Positions 27,389-36,414 of a stretch of DNA of 64,000 nt are shown here, one piece after another; the first letter of the stretch is position 1; each line of letters begins with the position of its first letter. The translations under genes and the position numbers were made by a program. The stretch covers positions 124,001 to 188,000 of the forward strand of contig NZ_FNNJ01000004.1 in NCBI RefSeq assembly GCF_900106565.1, written 5' to 3'. The notes beneath the pieces were generated by a model. That model had not been told where the DNA came from. It ran no database searches and worked only from the letters and a program-made list of their open reading frames with translations. This stretch comes from Lutibacter oricola. GTDB lineage: Bacteria > Bacteroidota > Bacteroidia > Flavobacteriales > Flavobacteriaceae.

Positions 27389-27787
27389 ACCATTTATCGA
27401 CAGTAAATTGTATTTCAACTAAGGTTAAAATGTACTGAACGAAAATAAACAGAAAAAGGCATAAAAGAGTTTATATTTGATATAGTAAATAATTACTTAA
27501 AAAGGAATAATTAATAGTATTATTTAATGTCAATTTTACAATAGTAATTCAGAATTGATGAGTTTTATGAAGCTATAAAATTTGTAATTTTTTTACAAAA
27601 AAAAGAGATTGTTAAAAAGTGCTTTAAAGCACAATTGTTTTGAAAAAGTTAAATAAAAACTAGAGAGCAACCATTAAAAAAATGGATGTGTTTTTCAATT
27701 TAAATTTTCAGTTTAAAAGTAAAATATTAGGGAACTAGGTTAATTAACTAAGTTTTGAGGTAGTTAGCGGTAGCTATCTCGGTTAAT

Positions 27788-27830
27788 GGTTTATTAAAAA
27801 AAGTAAGTAGGGTTGCTTTTTTTATAAACC
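27788..27830. repeat. Long imperfect inverted repeat
   Basis: The arm at 27788-27803 (GGTTTATTAAAAAAAG) pairs with CTTTTTTTATAAACC at 27816-27830 with one bulged T and a 12-base loop. It lies in the middle of the non-coding stretch. Neither strand has a convincing T-tract after it, so I do not call it a terminator. Confidence 0.5.
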
Positions 27831-28044
27831 GTTTTAAAAAGGTTTAATGGCCTTTATAAGTTATCTAAATTATTTTTAACTTAAATTTTTAGATTGAAAA
27901 AAGATTAGATTCGCTAAAGATATATTTGGTTTGTCTACTCTAGAAATCTAGGAAAATTATCTTACCATTTAATTTTACAAAATAAATATTTAAGCATTGT
28001 GATTGATTAGAGGAATACCCTCTTTTTCATGCAATTTTCCCTCG

Positions 28045-28072
28045 AGTAGAGCCGAATTTATTCGGCTCTACT
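28045..28072 (+). terminator. Strong hairpin terminator
   Basis: The perfect 12-bp stem AGTAGAGCCGAA/TTCGGCTCTACT with loop TTTA is followed by TTTTCG. It lies just before the convergent rluF stop codon. It is the likely end of any transcript reading through the preceding non-coding stretch. Confidence 0.8.
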
Positions 28073-28100
28073 TTTCGTAATAGATAGGTAATAATTAGCA

Positions 28101-28922
28101 TTACCTTCTTCGTCTATTTTTTTTATAAGGTTTTTTTCTTTGGTGTTGGTTTTTTGGTGTTGGTTTTTTTTTGTGTTTGTCTTTAGAAGCTTCTTCAGTT
28201 TTAGAAGAACCAGATATCATTTTAGTAATATCACTCATTTCATCTGCACTAAGCTCTCGCCAATCACCTTCAGCCAGTTTACCTAAGTGAACATTCATAA
28301 TTCTTGTTCGTTTTAACTTGGTAACTTCATAATCTAAATATTCACACATTCGTCTAATTTGGCGGTTTAAGCCTTGTGTTAATATTATTTTGAAGGTGTT
28401 TTTATTTAGTTGTTCTACAGAACATTTTTTAGTAACTGTACCTAGAATAGGAATTCCATTTCCCATTTTTTTAATGAAATCTGGAGTAATAGGTTGGTTT
28501 ACTGTAACAATATATTCTTTTTGGTGGTTGTTTCCTGCTCGTAAAATTTTATTTACAATATCTCCGTCATTGGTTAAAAATATTAAGCCTTGAGAAGGTT
28601 TATCTAACCTTCCAACCGGAAATAAACGTTCATGATGATTAATAGCTCTAACTATATTGTTTCGTTCTTTAGAATCTGTGGTGCAAACAATACCAACAGG
28701 CTTATTATAAGCAATATATAACGTGTTAGATTTAGTTTGTAATTTTTCTCCATTTAATTTAACAACATCACCGTCAAAAACTCTATTTCCGAGTTGTGCC
28801 TTTTTACCATTAATTGTTACTGAACCGTTTACAATAAACTTTTCAGCTTCTCTTCTAGAGCAAATACCAGTACTACTAATGTATTTGTTTAAGTTTATTG
28901 AATTTGAGTTAGATTTTTCCAC
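28101..28922 (-). CDS. rluF: 23S rRNA pseudouridine synthase RluF-type
   Basis: A 273-residue enzyme. The N-terminal S4 RNA-binding domain covers residues 10-65 ([19 protein letters not shown]). The catalytic domain has Asp107 in [22 protein letters not shown], and later [20 protein letters not shown]. The combination [15 protein letters not shown] points to RluF, which modifies 23S rRNA helix 80, within the RsuA/RluB/E/F group. The last ~45 residues are a lysine- and arginine-rich tail that probably adds RNA affinity. It is monocistronic. The start ATG at 28922 is well placed before the S4 domain. Confidence 0.88.
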   Translation of the reverse strand: MEKSNSNSINLNKYISSTGICSRREAEKFIVNGSVTINGKKAQLGNRVFDGDVVKLNGEKLQTKSNTLYIAYNKPVGIVCTTDSKERNNIVRAINHHERLFPVGRLDKPSQGLIFLTNDGDIVNKILRAGNNHQKEYIVTVNQPITPDFIKKMGNGIPILGTVTKKCSVEQLNKNTFKIILTQGLNRQIRRMCEYLDYEVTKLKRTRIMNVHLGKLAEGDWRELSADEMSDITKMISGSSKTEEASKDKHKKKPTPKNQHQRKKPYKKNRRRR

Positions 28923-28977
28923 GTTAAATTATTTATATGGCGAAGATAATAATTATTGAAAGTTTAAAGTATATTAA

Positions 28978-29007
28978 CTAAAAAAAGCTCAAAACATAGT
29001 TTTGAGC
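28978..29007 (-). terminator. Terminator of the L-galactose operon
   Basis: The stem GCTCAAAAC/GTTTTGAGC with a 3-base loop is followed on the minus strand by a run of T. It lies 26 bases after the stop codon of the mutarotase gene, the last gene of the long minus-strand operon. Confidence 0.88.
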
Positions 29008-29032
29008 CTTTCTTAGTTGTGTTGGTCTATTA

Positions 29033-29374
29033 TTAAAGTTTAAAAACTTGTTCTAATGCAATCCATTTTTCGCCATCTTTAGCCCAAGGTAATTCTTGTT
29101 GGTAATTCCACATAAGGTTTTCCCATTCTTGAACTTTAGGATTATTAGCATCCATTTCGGCTTTCTTAACAGGGTCAAAAGTTTTGTCAACTTCCATAAT
29201 CATAAACATACGGTTACCTGTTAGGTAAATTTCCATATCTACAATACCAGCATCTTTAATGCTTTTTGTAATTTCTGGCCACGCATTACCAGCTGCGTGG
29301 TATTCTTTATATTCAGCAATTAATTTAGAATCATCTTTTAAATCACAAGAATAGCAATATCTTTTTGTACTCAT
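29033..29374 (-). CDS. L-sugar mutarotase (RhaM/FucM-like)
   Basis: A 113-residue protein of the L-rhamnose/L-fucose mutarotase family. The signature YHAAGNAWPEITKSIKDAGIVDMEIYLTGNRMFMIMEV includes the conserved His, Trp and Tyr of the sugar pocket. It speeds conversion between alpha and beta anomers of an imported L-sugar so that the dehydrogenase meets the form it uses. Given the rest of the operon, L-galactose, which differs from L-fucose only by a 6-hydroxyl, is the likely substrate. It is the last gene of the operon, 3 bases after fucP, and is followed by a terminator. Confidence 0.87.
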   Translation of the reverse strand: MSTKRYCYSCDLKDDSKLIAEYKEYHAAGNAWPEITKSIKDAGIVDMEIYLTGNRMFMIMEVDKTFDPVKKAEMDANNPKVQEWENLMWNYQQELPWAKDGEKWIALEQVFKL

Positions 29375-29377
29375 TTT

Positions 29378-30700
29378 TTATTTTTTTGATAATTTATAAG
29401 TTGTAAATCCATATAAAGCAACAACAGCTAAACAGATAAGAGGTAAGATAAATGAGAAGTTAACTTCAGGAATAAAACCTAAAACTTTCACGTCAGAGAA
29501 ACCTGATCCACCCCAATCTAAAATACTTCCTTGTAAAACAGGCATTAAAGCACCACCAACAATAGCCATAACTAAACCAGCAGAACCAATTTTAGCTTCA
29601 TCACCCATATCTTTTAATGCAATACCATAAATTGTAGGGAACATAATAGACATAAATACTGAAATAGCTACTAATGAAATCAATCCAGGCATACCAGATA
29701 ATAATACTGCACCTGCAGCACAAATAACACCACCAATACCAAATAACATAAGTAATTTAGAAGGGTTAATTGTTTTCATTAAAGCAGTACCAATCCATCT
29801 ACCAATTAAGAAAGAAACCATAGCTACAACATTAAAATATGTTGCTGTTAATTCCATTCCAAATGTTTCGTTGATATTATCTACATATTGAAAAATGTAT
29901 GTCCAACACATAATTTGTGCGCCAACATAAAATGCTTGAGCTATTACACCAAATACGTAATTTTTATTTGCAAAAAGTTTAGAGAAAGATTCTCCTAACC
30001 CCATTTTGTCTTCTTTGGCTGTTTTTGGCATTTTAGTGAATACAATTATTGCCATAATAGCTAATACTAATACTCCTAAACCAATATATGGTAAGCTAAT
30101 TACACCTAAATCATTTTCTCTAATTACAGCAAGCTCTTCTGAAGATAAAGCGTTGTATGCTTCAGTAGTGTAATCATCAGAACGTAAAGCTCCAATTACA
30201 AATACTTGAGCTATTATCATACCAGATAATGATCCAATAGGGTTAAATGCTTGCGCTAAATTTAAACGTTGAGTAGCAGTTTCTTTATCTCCCATCATTA
30301 AAATTAATGGATTAGAAGTTGTTTCTAAGAAAGCTAAACCACACGTAATTACCCATAATGAAATTAAAAAGTAATTAAACTCTTCATTTGCAGCAGCAGG
30401 ATAGAATAAAAATGCACCAGTTGCATATAAAATTAAACCAAGAATAATACCTGATTTATAACTATATTTTCTAATGAATAAAGCGGCAGGTAGTGCCATA
30501 AAAAAGTATCCGAAATAAAATGCGAATTGAACTAAAGAAGCTTGAACATTTGAAAGTTCTGGCATTACTTTTTTAAACGCAGATACCATTGGGTTTGTTA
30601 AATCATTTGCAATTCCCCAAAGAGCAAATAGTGATGTAATAATTATAAAAGGAAACAATAATTCCTTTCTAACAACTGGGATGTTTTTTAATTTATTCAT
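29378..30700 (-). CDS. fucP: FucP-type L-sugar:H+ symporter (MFS)
   Basis: A 440-residue transporter with twelve hydrophobic helices in the FGHS/FucP subfamily. Marks are FFYGYFFMALPAAL-like segments near the N-terminus, LETTSNPLILMMG in helix 5, AQAFNPIGSLSGMI and a late SIMFPTIYGIALKDMGD. I start it at the ATG at 30700. A longer frame to 30757 would put the start inside a 15-bp hairpin and add residues without homology. FucP is known to import L-fucose and to accept L-galactose; it would bring L-galactose across the inner membrane. Not a SusC-type outer-membrane porter; none is in the window. Confidence 0.88.
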   Translation of the reverse strand: MNKLKNIPVVRKELLFPFIIITSLFALWGIANDLTNPMVSAFKKVMPELSNVQASLVQFAFYFGYFFMALPAALFIRKYSYKSGIILGLILYATGAFLFYPAAANEEFNYFLISLWVITCGLAFLETTSNPLILMMGDKETATQRLNLAQAFNPIGSLSGMIIAQVFVIGALRSDDYTTEAYNALSSEELAVIRENDLGVISLPYIGLGVLVLAIMAIIVFTKMPKTAKEDKMGLGESFSKLFANKNYVFGVIAQAFYVGAQIMCWTYIFQYVDNINETFGMELTATYFNVVAMVSFLIGRWIGTALMKTINPSKLLMLFGIGGVICAAGAVLLSGMPGLISLVAISVFMSIMFPTIYGIALKDMGDEAKIGSAGLVMAIVGGALMPVLQGSILDWGGSGFSDVKVLGFIPEVNFSFILPLICLAVVALYGFTTYKLSKK

Positions 30701-30748
30701 GAAGTTTAATTTATAATTTGGTTGTCTTATTTTATAGGTGCAAAATAG

Positions 30749-30785
30749 AAAAGACAAAACATATTTATAGTATGTTTTGTCTTTT
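30749..30785 (-). promoter_or_regulatory. 15-bp perfect hairpin in the fucP leader
   Basis: The arms at 30749-30763 (AAAAGACAAAACATA) and 30771-30785 are exact complements with a 7-base loop. It lies between the SDR stop and the fucP start on the same transcript. On the minus strand it is followed by TTTTC rather than a long T-run. It may be a partial terminator that lowers downstream expression, or a processing or stabilising element. Confidence 0.65.
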
Positions 30786-30802
30786 ATAATAGAACAAATG
30801 AT

Positions 30803-31594
30803 TTATTCTGATAATAATGATCTGTCTAAATGTACGTAACCACCGTCAACAGTAATAAATTGTCCTGTTGTATGTGATGATTTTTCTGAAATTGTAAATA
30901 AACAAGTATCGGCAATTTCATCAGGTGTTGTCATTCTATTTTCTAAAGGAATTTTCTTTACAATAGATTTTAATTTTTCTTCACCATTTTCTAAAGTTTT
31001 AATCCAAGCATCGTAAGCAGGTGTCCAACTTTCAGCAATAATAATTGCATTAGAACGAATTCCGTATTTAATTAAATCTACAGCCCATTCTCTAGTTAAA
31101 CCTAAAACTCCACCTTTTGAAGCAGCGTAACCAGAAGTTCCTCCTTGACCAGTTAAGCCAACTTTTGAACCAATGTTTAAAATGTTTCCTTTTGATGCTT
31201 TTAAAAACGGTAAACAGTGTTTTACAACTAAAAAGTAGCTTACCATATTTAATTTTAATGAATTCATAAATTCATCATAAGAAGCATCTAATCCAACACC
31301 ATCGTTTACACCAACATTGTTAATTACGGCATCAATTTTTCCGTACTTATCAGTAATAGTTTTAATTGCTTTTTCAATATCATTAGGATTTGTAACATCT
31401 GTTTGGCAGAATGTTGCATCAATTCCTTTATTTTGAAGTTCTTTTACATATTCAAAACCTCTTGCATTTCTGTCTATAATTGCAGGAACTGCACCTTCTT
31501 CAGCTAAATGTTGAAGAATTGTTTCTCCAATACTTCCTTTTATTCCAGCTGCACCACTAATTACAACTACTTTACCTTTTAAACCTAAGTCCAT
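30803..31594 (-). CDS. SDR-family L-galactose/L-fucose dehydrogenase
   Basis: A 263-residue short-chain dehydrogenase. The nucleotide-binding glycine motif SGAAGIKGSIG is at residues 13-23, the NNVG motif near 92-95, and catalytic Ser143, Tyr156 and Lys160 in YAASKGG. A C-terminal block FITVDGGYVHLD closes the fold. In this operon it would oxidise C1 of the L-sugar to the lactone with NAD(P)+. L-fucose dehydrogenases of this family commonly accept L-galactose, and the downstream hexonate enzymes favour L-galactose here. It starts 7 bases after the lactonase stop codon. Confidence 0.8.
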   Translation of the reverse strand: MDLGLKGKVVVISGAAGIKGSIGETILQHLAEEGAVPAIIDRNARGFEYVKELQNKGIDATFCQTDVTNPNDIEKAIKTITDKYGKIDAVINNVGVNDGVGLDASYDEFMNSLKLNMVSYFLVVKHCLPFLKASKGNILNIGSKVGLTGQGGTSGYAASKGGVLGLTREWAVDLIKYGIRSNAIIIAESWTPAYDAWIKTLENGEEKLKSIVKKIPLENRMTTPDEIADTCLFTISEKSSHTTGQFITVDGGYVHLDRSLLSE

Positions 31595-31601
31595 AGTATT
31601 A

Positions 31602-32432
31602 TTATTTTATATTGTAGAATATTTTAGCATTTTCGCCCATAATTGAGGCTTGTTCTGTAGAACTAAATTGTGCTATAAATTCTGTTACTAATTCTTTTAT
31701 TTTTTTATAATTTCCTGCAACCAAGCAAACTGGCCAATCTGAACCAAACATAATTCTCTTCCAGCCAAATGAAGCGTAAACCAATTTCATATATGGTAGA
31801 ATTTGTTCTGGCGTCCAAGTTGTATAATCAGCTTCGGTAACCATACCTGAAAGTTTACAATATACATTATCACACTTACCAATTTCAAACATTAAAGCTG
31901 CCCAACCGTCATAAAAACCATCTTTTATATACGGTTTAGCAATATGATCTATCACAAATTTTTGATTTGGAAATCTTTTTACTAACTCCAAAACTGCACC
32001 TAATTGATGTGGAAATACTAAAATATCGTATGTGAAATTATATTTTTCTAAAGCGGCAATTCCTCTTAAAAAATCTGGACGCAATAAAAAGTTGTGATCA
32101 GGTTCACCTTGCACAACGTGTCTAAAACCTTTCAGTTTTGGATACTTGCTGTATGTTTCTAAAACTTCTTCAATATTTTTGGCTCTTAAATCTACCCAAC
32201 CAACAATTCCTTTTATAAAATCGTTTTTATCGGCTAAATCTAGAAGGAAATCAGTTTCTTCTAATGTTTGATCTGCTTGTACAGCAACACAACCATCAAT
32301 TCCGTTTTCAGCATATACCTTTTGTAAATCCGAAGGCATAAAATCTTTACGAATTACCGACATAGCATCGTCAATCCATTCGTGTTTTACAGGTTCGTAT
32401 TTCCAAAAGTGCTGATGTGAATCAATAATCAT
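31602..32432 (-). CDS. Amidohydrolase-family L-galactono/L-fucono-lactonase
   Basis: A 276-residue TIM-barrel hydrolase of the amidohydrolase 2 family. The metal motif HQH is at residues 6-8 (IDSHQHFWKY). Later come the KGFRHVVQGEPDHNFLLRPDF segment, the family's DHIAKP, and the catalytic Asp in MFGSDWPV. This subgroup (COG3618) contains L-fuconolactonases, L-rhamnonolactonases and the L-galactonolactonase described in Bacteroides. It would open the lactone made by the SDR to L-galactonate in the cytoplasm. Tight spacing to uxaB (8 bases) and the SDR (7 bases) puts it in one operon. Confidence 0.83.
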   Translation of the reverse strand: MIIDSHQHFWKYEPVKHEWIDDAMSVIRKDFMPSDLQKVYAENGIDGCVAVQADQTLEETDFLLDLADKNDFIKGIVGWVDLRAKNIEEVLETYSKYPKLKGFRHVVQGEPDHNFLLRPDFLRGIAALEKYNFTYDILVFPHQLGAVLELVKRFPNQKFVIDHIAKPYIKDGFYDGWAALMFEIGKCDNVYCKLSGMVTEADYTTWTPEQILPYMKLVYASFGWKRIMFGSDWPVCLVAGNYKKIKELVTEFIAQFSSTEQASIMGENAKIFYNIK

Positions 32433-32440
32433 AGTAGAAA

Positions 32441-33877
32441 TTATTTTACAAAAGCGTCTAAAGTCGCTTTCATTCCATTATTTAAAATTGCTTCTAAATG
32501 TGTTGTAACTTCTTCTTGAAGACCATCAATTTCAGTTAAATCAGTTCCCCAGAAATCTGTATTTGATAACGTTTTTTCAGCAACTTCAACAAAATTATTA
32601 CTAGCCCAAGCTTCTTTAAAGAAATCTAAAACAGCAGCATCATCTTTTAATGCAATTGCAGTTCCGTTTCTATCACCTTTATAAAAAGCAATTAAAGCAG
32701 CTAAAGAGAATAATAAGTTTTTAGGTAACTCATTTTTACGTTTTACAAATTCTAAAACTGAAGGTAAAACTCTTGTTTTATATTTTGAAACTGAATTTAA
32801 TGAAATACTCATTAATTCGTGCGCTAAATAAGGGTTTCTGAAACGATCTAAAACATCTGCAGAAAACTGACTTAATTCTTCAGCAGGTAAATCTAGAGTA
32901 GGAGAGATATCATTAAATAAAGCATTCTTTAAGAATTTACCAACAACTTCATCTTCTAAAGATTCACGAACTCTATCAATTCCATATAAATAACCAACAG
33001 GAACTAGGGTAGTGTGAGCACCATTTAAAATACGTACTTTACGAGTTCTGTAAGGTTCCATATTGTCTGTAAATACAACATTTAACCCACAAGCTTCAGA
33101 AGGAAATTCATCTTTTACAGATTCTGGTCCTTCTATAACCCATAAATGGAATTGTTCACCTTCAACAACTAAATTATCTTTATAACCTAATTCTTCAGTA
33201 ATAGCATCCATTTTATCACGTGGGTAACCTGGTACAATTCTATCAACTAAAGTGTTACAGAAAATATTGTCTTCATTAATCCATTCAACAAACTCATCAC
33301 CTAAATTCCAGTCAGCAGCATATTGTAGGATTATTTTCTTTAAGTTATCTCCATTTCTATCAATTAATTCACAAGGAATTACAATTAAACCTTTATCTGA
33401 AGCACCTCCAAAAGTTTGAAATCTTTTATACATTAAAGCAGTTATTTTTCCTGGGAAACTACTTTGAGGAGCATCATCTAATTTATCATCAGCGTTGTAA
33501 GAAATTCCAGCTTCGGTTGTATTAGAAATAATAAAACGTAAATCAGGGTTTTCAGCATTTGCTATATAATCAGCATTGTTTTCGTAAGGATTAATTCCTC
33601 TTGTAATACAGTCAATTACATCCTTTTCACTTAAAACTTCACCGTTTTTAATTCCGTTTAAGTATAAAGTGTATAAACCATCTTGATCGTTTAGCATTTT
33701 AACCAAACCTTGATCAATAGGTTGAACAACAACAACTCCAGCATCGAAGTCTGCTTTTTTGTTCATTTCGTGAAACATCCAGTTTGCAAAGGCTCTTAAA
33801 AAGTTACCTTCTCCAAATTGTAAAATTCTTTCAGTATAAGTTTGTGCTTCTACTGTTGTTCTATTTAATGATTTCAT
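32441..33877 (-). CDS. uxaB: Tagaturonate reductase (altronate oxidoreductase)
   Basis: A 478-residue member of the mannitol dehydrogenase / UxaB family. The N-terminal Rossmann part begins with RILQFGEGNFLRAF. Central catalytic blocks are FCNTLVDRIVPGYPRD and RKVRILNGAHTTLVPVGYL, with the family Lys in KVRILN and the His in NGAH. It reduces D-tagaturonate to D-altronate with NADH. In galacturonate users the tagaturonate comes from UxaC; none is encoded here, so the upstream zinc alcohol dehydrogenase acting on L-galactonate is the likely source. Between this gene and uxaA lie 96 bases containing a repeat fragment. Confidence 0.9.
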   Translation of the reverse strand: MKSLNRTTVEAQTYTERILQFGEGNFLRAFANWMFHEMNKKADFDAGVVVVQPIDQGLVKMLNDQDGLYTLYLNGIKNGEVLSEKDVIDCITRGINPYENNADYIANAENPDLRFIISNTTEAGISYNADDKLDDAPQSSFPGKITALMYKRFQTFGGASDKGLIVIPCELIDRNGDNLKKIILQYAADWNLGDEFVEWINEDNIFCNTLVDRIVPGYPRDKMDAITEELGYKDNLVVEGEQFHLWVIEGPESVKDEFPSEACGLNVVFTDNMEPYRTRKVRILNGAHTTLVPVGYLYGIDRVRESLEDEVVGKFLKNALFNDISPTLDLPAEELSQFSADVLDRFRNPYLAHELMSISLNSVSKYKTRVLPSVLEFVKRKNELPKNLLFSLAALIAFYKGDRNGTAIALKDDAAVLDFFKEAWASNNFVEVAEKTLSNTDFWGTDLTEIDGLQEEVTTHLEAILNNGMKATLDAFVK

Positions 33878-33930
33878 TTATTATTGAGCTTTTTGCTATT
33901 AGCTTGTGGCTTTTAGCTATTTATTTTTAA

Positions 33931-33956
33931 GGGGCTTCGACTACGCTCAGCCACCG
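33931..33956. repeat. Fragment of a flavobacterial interspersed repeat
   Basis: The GC-richer string CTTCGACTACGCTCAGCC stands out in an AT-rich gap. I recall it as part of a repeat scattered between genes in Flavobacteriaceae. Just before it, variants of AGCTTTT/TTAGCTAT are repeated several times. It interrupts the operon between uxaA and uxaB without an obvious terminator. Confidence 0.45.
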
Positions 33957-33973
33957 TTACTTTTTCAAATTTC

Positions 33974-35620
33974 TTATAACGAAATTCCTCTTTTCCAAGG
34001 AATAAAATCGTTATGCCCTTTAACTACTGCTTTTGATGGAGTTTCTCCACTTGCAACTCTAATTACGTGGTCTAATACTTTTTCACCCATTGTTTGAATG
34101 GTATCTTCACCAGTAATTACTGTACCTGCATTAATATCAATAATGTCATTCATTTTTTCATACAATTCTGTATTACTAGACATTTTTAAAACAGGTGTAA
34201 TAGGGTTTCCTGTTGGTGTACCTAAACCAGTTGTAAACACAATAACGTTACAACCAGAACCAGCTAAACCGGTAGTACTCTCAACATCATTACCAGGTGT
34301 ACATAATAAGTTTAACCCTGGTTTTGTAATTTTTTCAGCATAATCTAATACTTCAACAACTGGAGATGTTCCACCTTTTTTAGCGGCACCTGCAGATTTC
34401 ATTGCATCTGTAATTAAACCATCTTTAATGTTTCCTGGAGAAGGATTCGCTTCAAATCCAGAACCTACAGCAACAGCTGCTGCAGAATAAGAACGCATAA
34501 TTGAAGAGAATTTTTTAGCATCGTCTTCATTTACACATCTATTAATAATATTTTGTTCAACTCCATTTAATTCTGGGAATTCAGATAAAACTGGAGAACC
34601 ACCAAGAGCAGCTAATAAATCTGCAGCATAACCTAATGAAGGATTTGCAGAAATTCCAGAGAATCCATCAGAACCACCACATTCTAATCCTAAAACTAAT
34701 TTGCTTAGTGGAGCTGGTTTACGTTCAATTTTGTTAGCTTCCATTAAACCTACAAAAGTATGTTTAACAGCTTCTTCAATTAAAGCACGTTCGCTTGAAC
34801 TTTTTTGTTGTTCTAAAAAATGAACAGGTTTTGTATTTGATTTTGCTTCTAATGCTTTTTCAAGCATTTCAATTTGTGCGTTTTGGCAACCTAAACTAAA
34901 AATGGTAGCACCAGCAACATTAGGGTTTGTAATGTAACCAGCTAATAAATTACATAATACTTCAGAATCTTGACGAATTCCTCCACAACCACCATCGTGT
35001 TTTAAAAACTTAATACCATCTACATTTTTGAAAAGTCTGTTTTTAGAAATTTCTTCTTTTGTAGCAATAATTGGTGTGTTGTAAATATCGTCATTTGAAG
35101 CTCCTGCTTTGTACTGTGCAATTAAAGCATCAGTATCTACAGCAAAATCTTTTTTAGTTTCGTAACCTAATTTTTCAGAAAGCGCACCTTCTAAAACATC
35201 AATATTTCTGTTTTCGCAAAAAGTTAAAGGAATAACTAACCAATAATTTCCAGTTCCTACGCTACCATCTTCACGGTGATAACCATTAAAAGTTCGTCCT
35301 TCAAAATTAGAAGTGTCTGGAGCTGTCCAAACAAATTTTTCATTTGAATCATTAAAATCGGCTGAAGCATGTTTAATGTTTTCAGTAGTAATAGCTTCTC
35401 CTTGTTGAATAGGAAGCACAGCCTTACCAACTAAAACACCATACATAAATATTTCATCACCTACAGCAAAATCTTTTACAGCAAACTTATGTTTACTTTT
35501 AATGTTTTCTTTTAAAATGATTTCTTCACCATTAACAACCGTTTTTAATCCTTGTGGAAGATTGTCAATAGCTACAATTAAATTGTCTATTGGATCTATT
35601 TGAGCGTAATTCGCAGACAT
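33974..35620 (-). CDS. uxaA: Altronate dehydratase
   Basis: A 548-residue enzyme with an N-terminal SAF domain (residues 1-95, ending in AVLPIQQGEAITTENI) and a large C-terminal catalytic part. Marks are KHDGGCGGIRQDS, FSLGCQNAQIEML, LGLECGGSDGFSGISANPSLGYAADLL, TPGNDVESTTGLAGSGCNVIVFTTGLGTPTGNPITPVLK and GHNDFIPWKRGISL. It removes water from D-altronate to give 2-keto-3-deoxygluconate, using iron or manganese. Full length, so SAF and catalytic parts are fused as in E. coli UxaA. It is central to the operon, after KDPG aldolase (36-base gap). Confidence 0.93.
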   Translation of the reverse strand: MSANYAQIDPIDNLIVAIDNLPQGLKTVVNGEEIILKENIKSKHKFAVKDFAVGDEIFMYGVLVGKAVLPIQQGEAITTENIKHASADFNDSNEKFVWTAPDTSNFEGRTFNGYHREDGSVGTGNYWLVIPLTFCENRNIDVLEGALSEKLGYETKKDFAVDTDALIAQYKAGASNDDIYNTPIIATKEEISKNRLFKNVDGIKFLKHDGGCGGIRQDSEVLCNLLAGYITNPNVAGATIFSLGCQNAQIEMLEKALEAKSNTKPVHFLEQQKSSSERALIEEAVKHTFVGLMEANKIERKPAPLSKLVLGLECGGSDGFSGISANPSLGYAADLLAALGGSPVLSEFPELNGVEQNIINRCVNEDDAKKFSSIMRSYSAAAVAVGSGFEANPSPGNIKDGLITDAMKSAGAAKKGGTSPVVEVLDYAEKITKPGLNLLCTPGNDVESTTGLAGSGCNVIVFTTGLGTPTGNPITPVLKMSSNTELYEKMNDIIDINAGTVITGEDTIQTMGEKVLDHVIRVASGETPSKAVVKGHNDFIPWKRGISL

Positions 35621-35656
35621 ATTAGTAGTTAGTTATTTCTTTAATTTAATTTTTAA

Positions 35657-36325
35657 TTATCCTCTTACTTCTTTGATTAATGCCATAGCTTCTTCAACTT
35701 TGGCTTTTAATCCGTCGTAATCTTTGTTAGCAATAATTTCTTTTGAAATTAATTGAGAACCCATTCCAACGCAAGTAACACCTGCATTAAACCAACCTTC
35801 TAAGTTTTCTTTATTTGGAGCAACACCACCAGTTGGCATAACGCTAGTCCAAGGTTGAGGTCCTTTAATTCCTTTTACAAATTGAGGTCCGTAAATATCA
35901 CCAGGGAATAATTTAACAATCTCACAGCCTAATTCTTCAGCTCTAGTAATTTCAGTTAAAGTTCCACATCCAGGAGACCATAAAACTTTACGTCTGTTAC
36001 AGGCAATTGCAATATCTTCTCTTAATACAGGAGTTACAATAAAGTTAGCTCCTAAAGCCATATATAATGAAGCTGCAGCTCCATCAGTTACTGAACCAAC
36101 ACCCATAATCATTCCAGGTAATTCAGCAATTGCATATTTTGTTAATTCGCCAAAAACTTCGTGAGCGAAATCTCCACGAGCAGTAAATTCCATTAATCTT
36201 GCACCACCATCGTAACAAGCTTTTAATACTTTTTTACTTAATTCTATATCGTTATTAAAAAACAAAGGAATCATTCCTGTTTCTTTCATTGCGTTTGCAA
36301 CTTCTATTCTTGTAAATTGTGCCAT
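35657..36325 (-). CDS. kdgA: 2-keto-3-deoxy-6-phosphogluconate aldolase
   Basis: A 222-residue TIM-barrel aldolase. The Schiff-base lysine is Lys138 in EIVKLFPGDIYGP. The supporting Glu46 lies in MEFTARG, the equivalent of the EVTLR motif. GSVTDGAAASLYMALGANFIVTPV and MPTGGVAPNKENL are typical. It splits KDPG to pyruvate and glyceraldehyde-3-phosphate, the last step of the pathway encoded by this operon. The family also cleaves KDPGal, but the uxaA product (KDG) makes KDPG the expected substrate. The preceding kinase gene ends 89 bases upstream, with a small hairpin between them. Confidence 0.92.
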   Translation of the reverse strand: MAQFTRIEVANAMKETGMIPLFFNNDIELSKKVLKACYDGGARLMEFTARGDFAHEVFGELTKYAIAELPGMIMGVGSVTDGAAASLYMALGANFIVTPVLREDIAIACNRRKVLWSPGCGTLTEITRAEELGCEIVKLFPGDIYGPQFVKGIKGPQPWTSVMPTGGVAPNKENLEGWFNAGVTCVGMGSQLISKEIIANKDYDGLKAKVEEAMALIKEVRG

Positions 36326-36356
36326 TTTTAATATTTATTTTATAAAATTAAAGGAA

Positions 36357-36377
36357 AACTGAGCATGGAACTCAGTT
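36357..36377 (-). repeat. Small intercistronic hairpin between kdgK and kdgA
   Basis: The arms AACTGAG and CTCAGTT pair around a 7-base loop. There is no adjacent T-run, so it is more likely an mRNA stability or processing element than a terminator. Confidence 0.4.
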
Positions 36378-36414
36378 CTCCAATAAAGCCAAAATTAATT
36401 AATATTCTATTTTG

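Larger units (their letters stand above)
27389..28100. other. Non-coding stretch of about 700 bp with hairpins
   Basis: I find no credible reading frame here: ATG-led frames end within about 20 codons. It holds a LytTR-like unit at its left edge, a long A/T-rich stretch, an interrupted inverted repeat at 27788-27830, a small AGAGG/CCTCT hairpin with a T-run near 28010-28029 and a strong terminator at 28045-28072. It may be a long 3-prime region of the signalling transcript or contain an unrecognised RNA. Confidence 0.5.

Noticed and set aside
30701-30757. Longer N-terminus for the FucP-type permease
   Set aside because: The added residues have no family match and the start would lie in a 15-bp hairpin; the ATG at 30700 gives a normal N-terminus.
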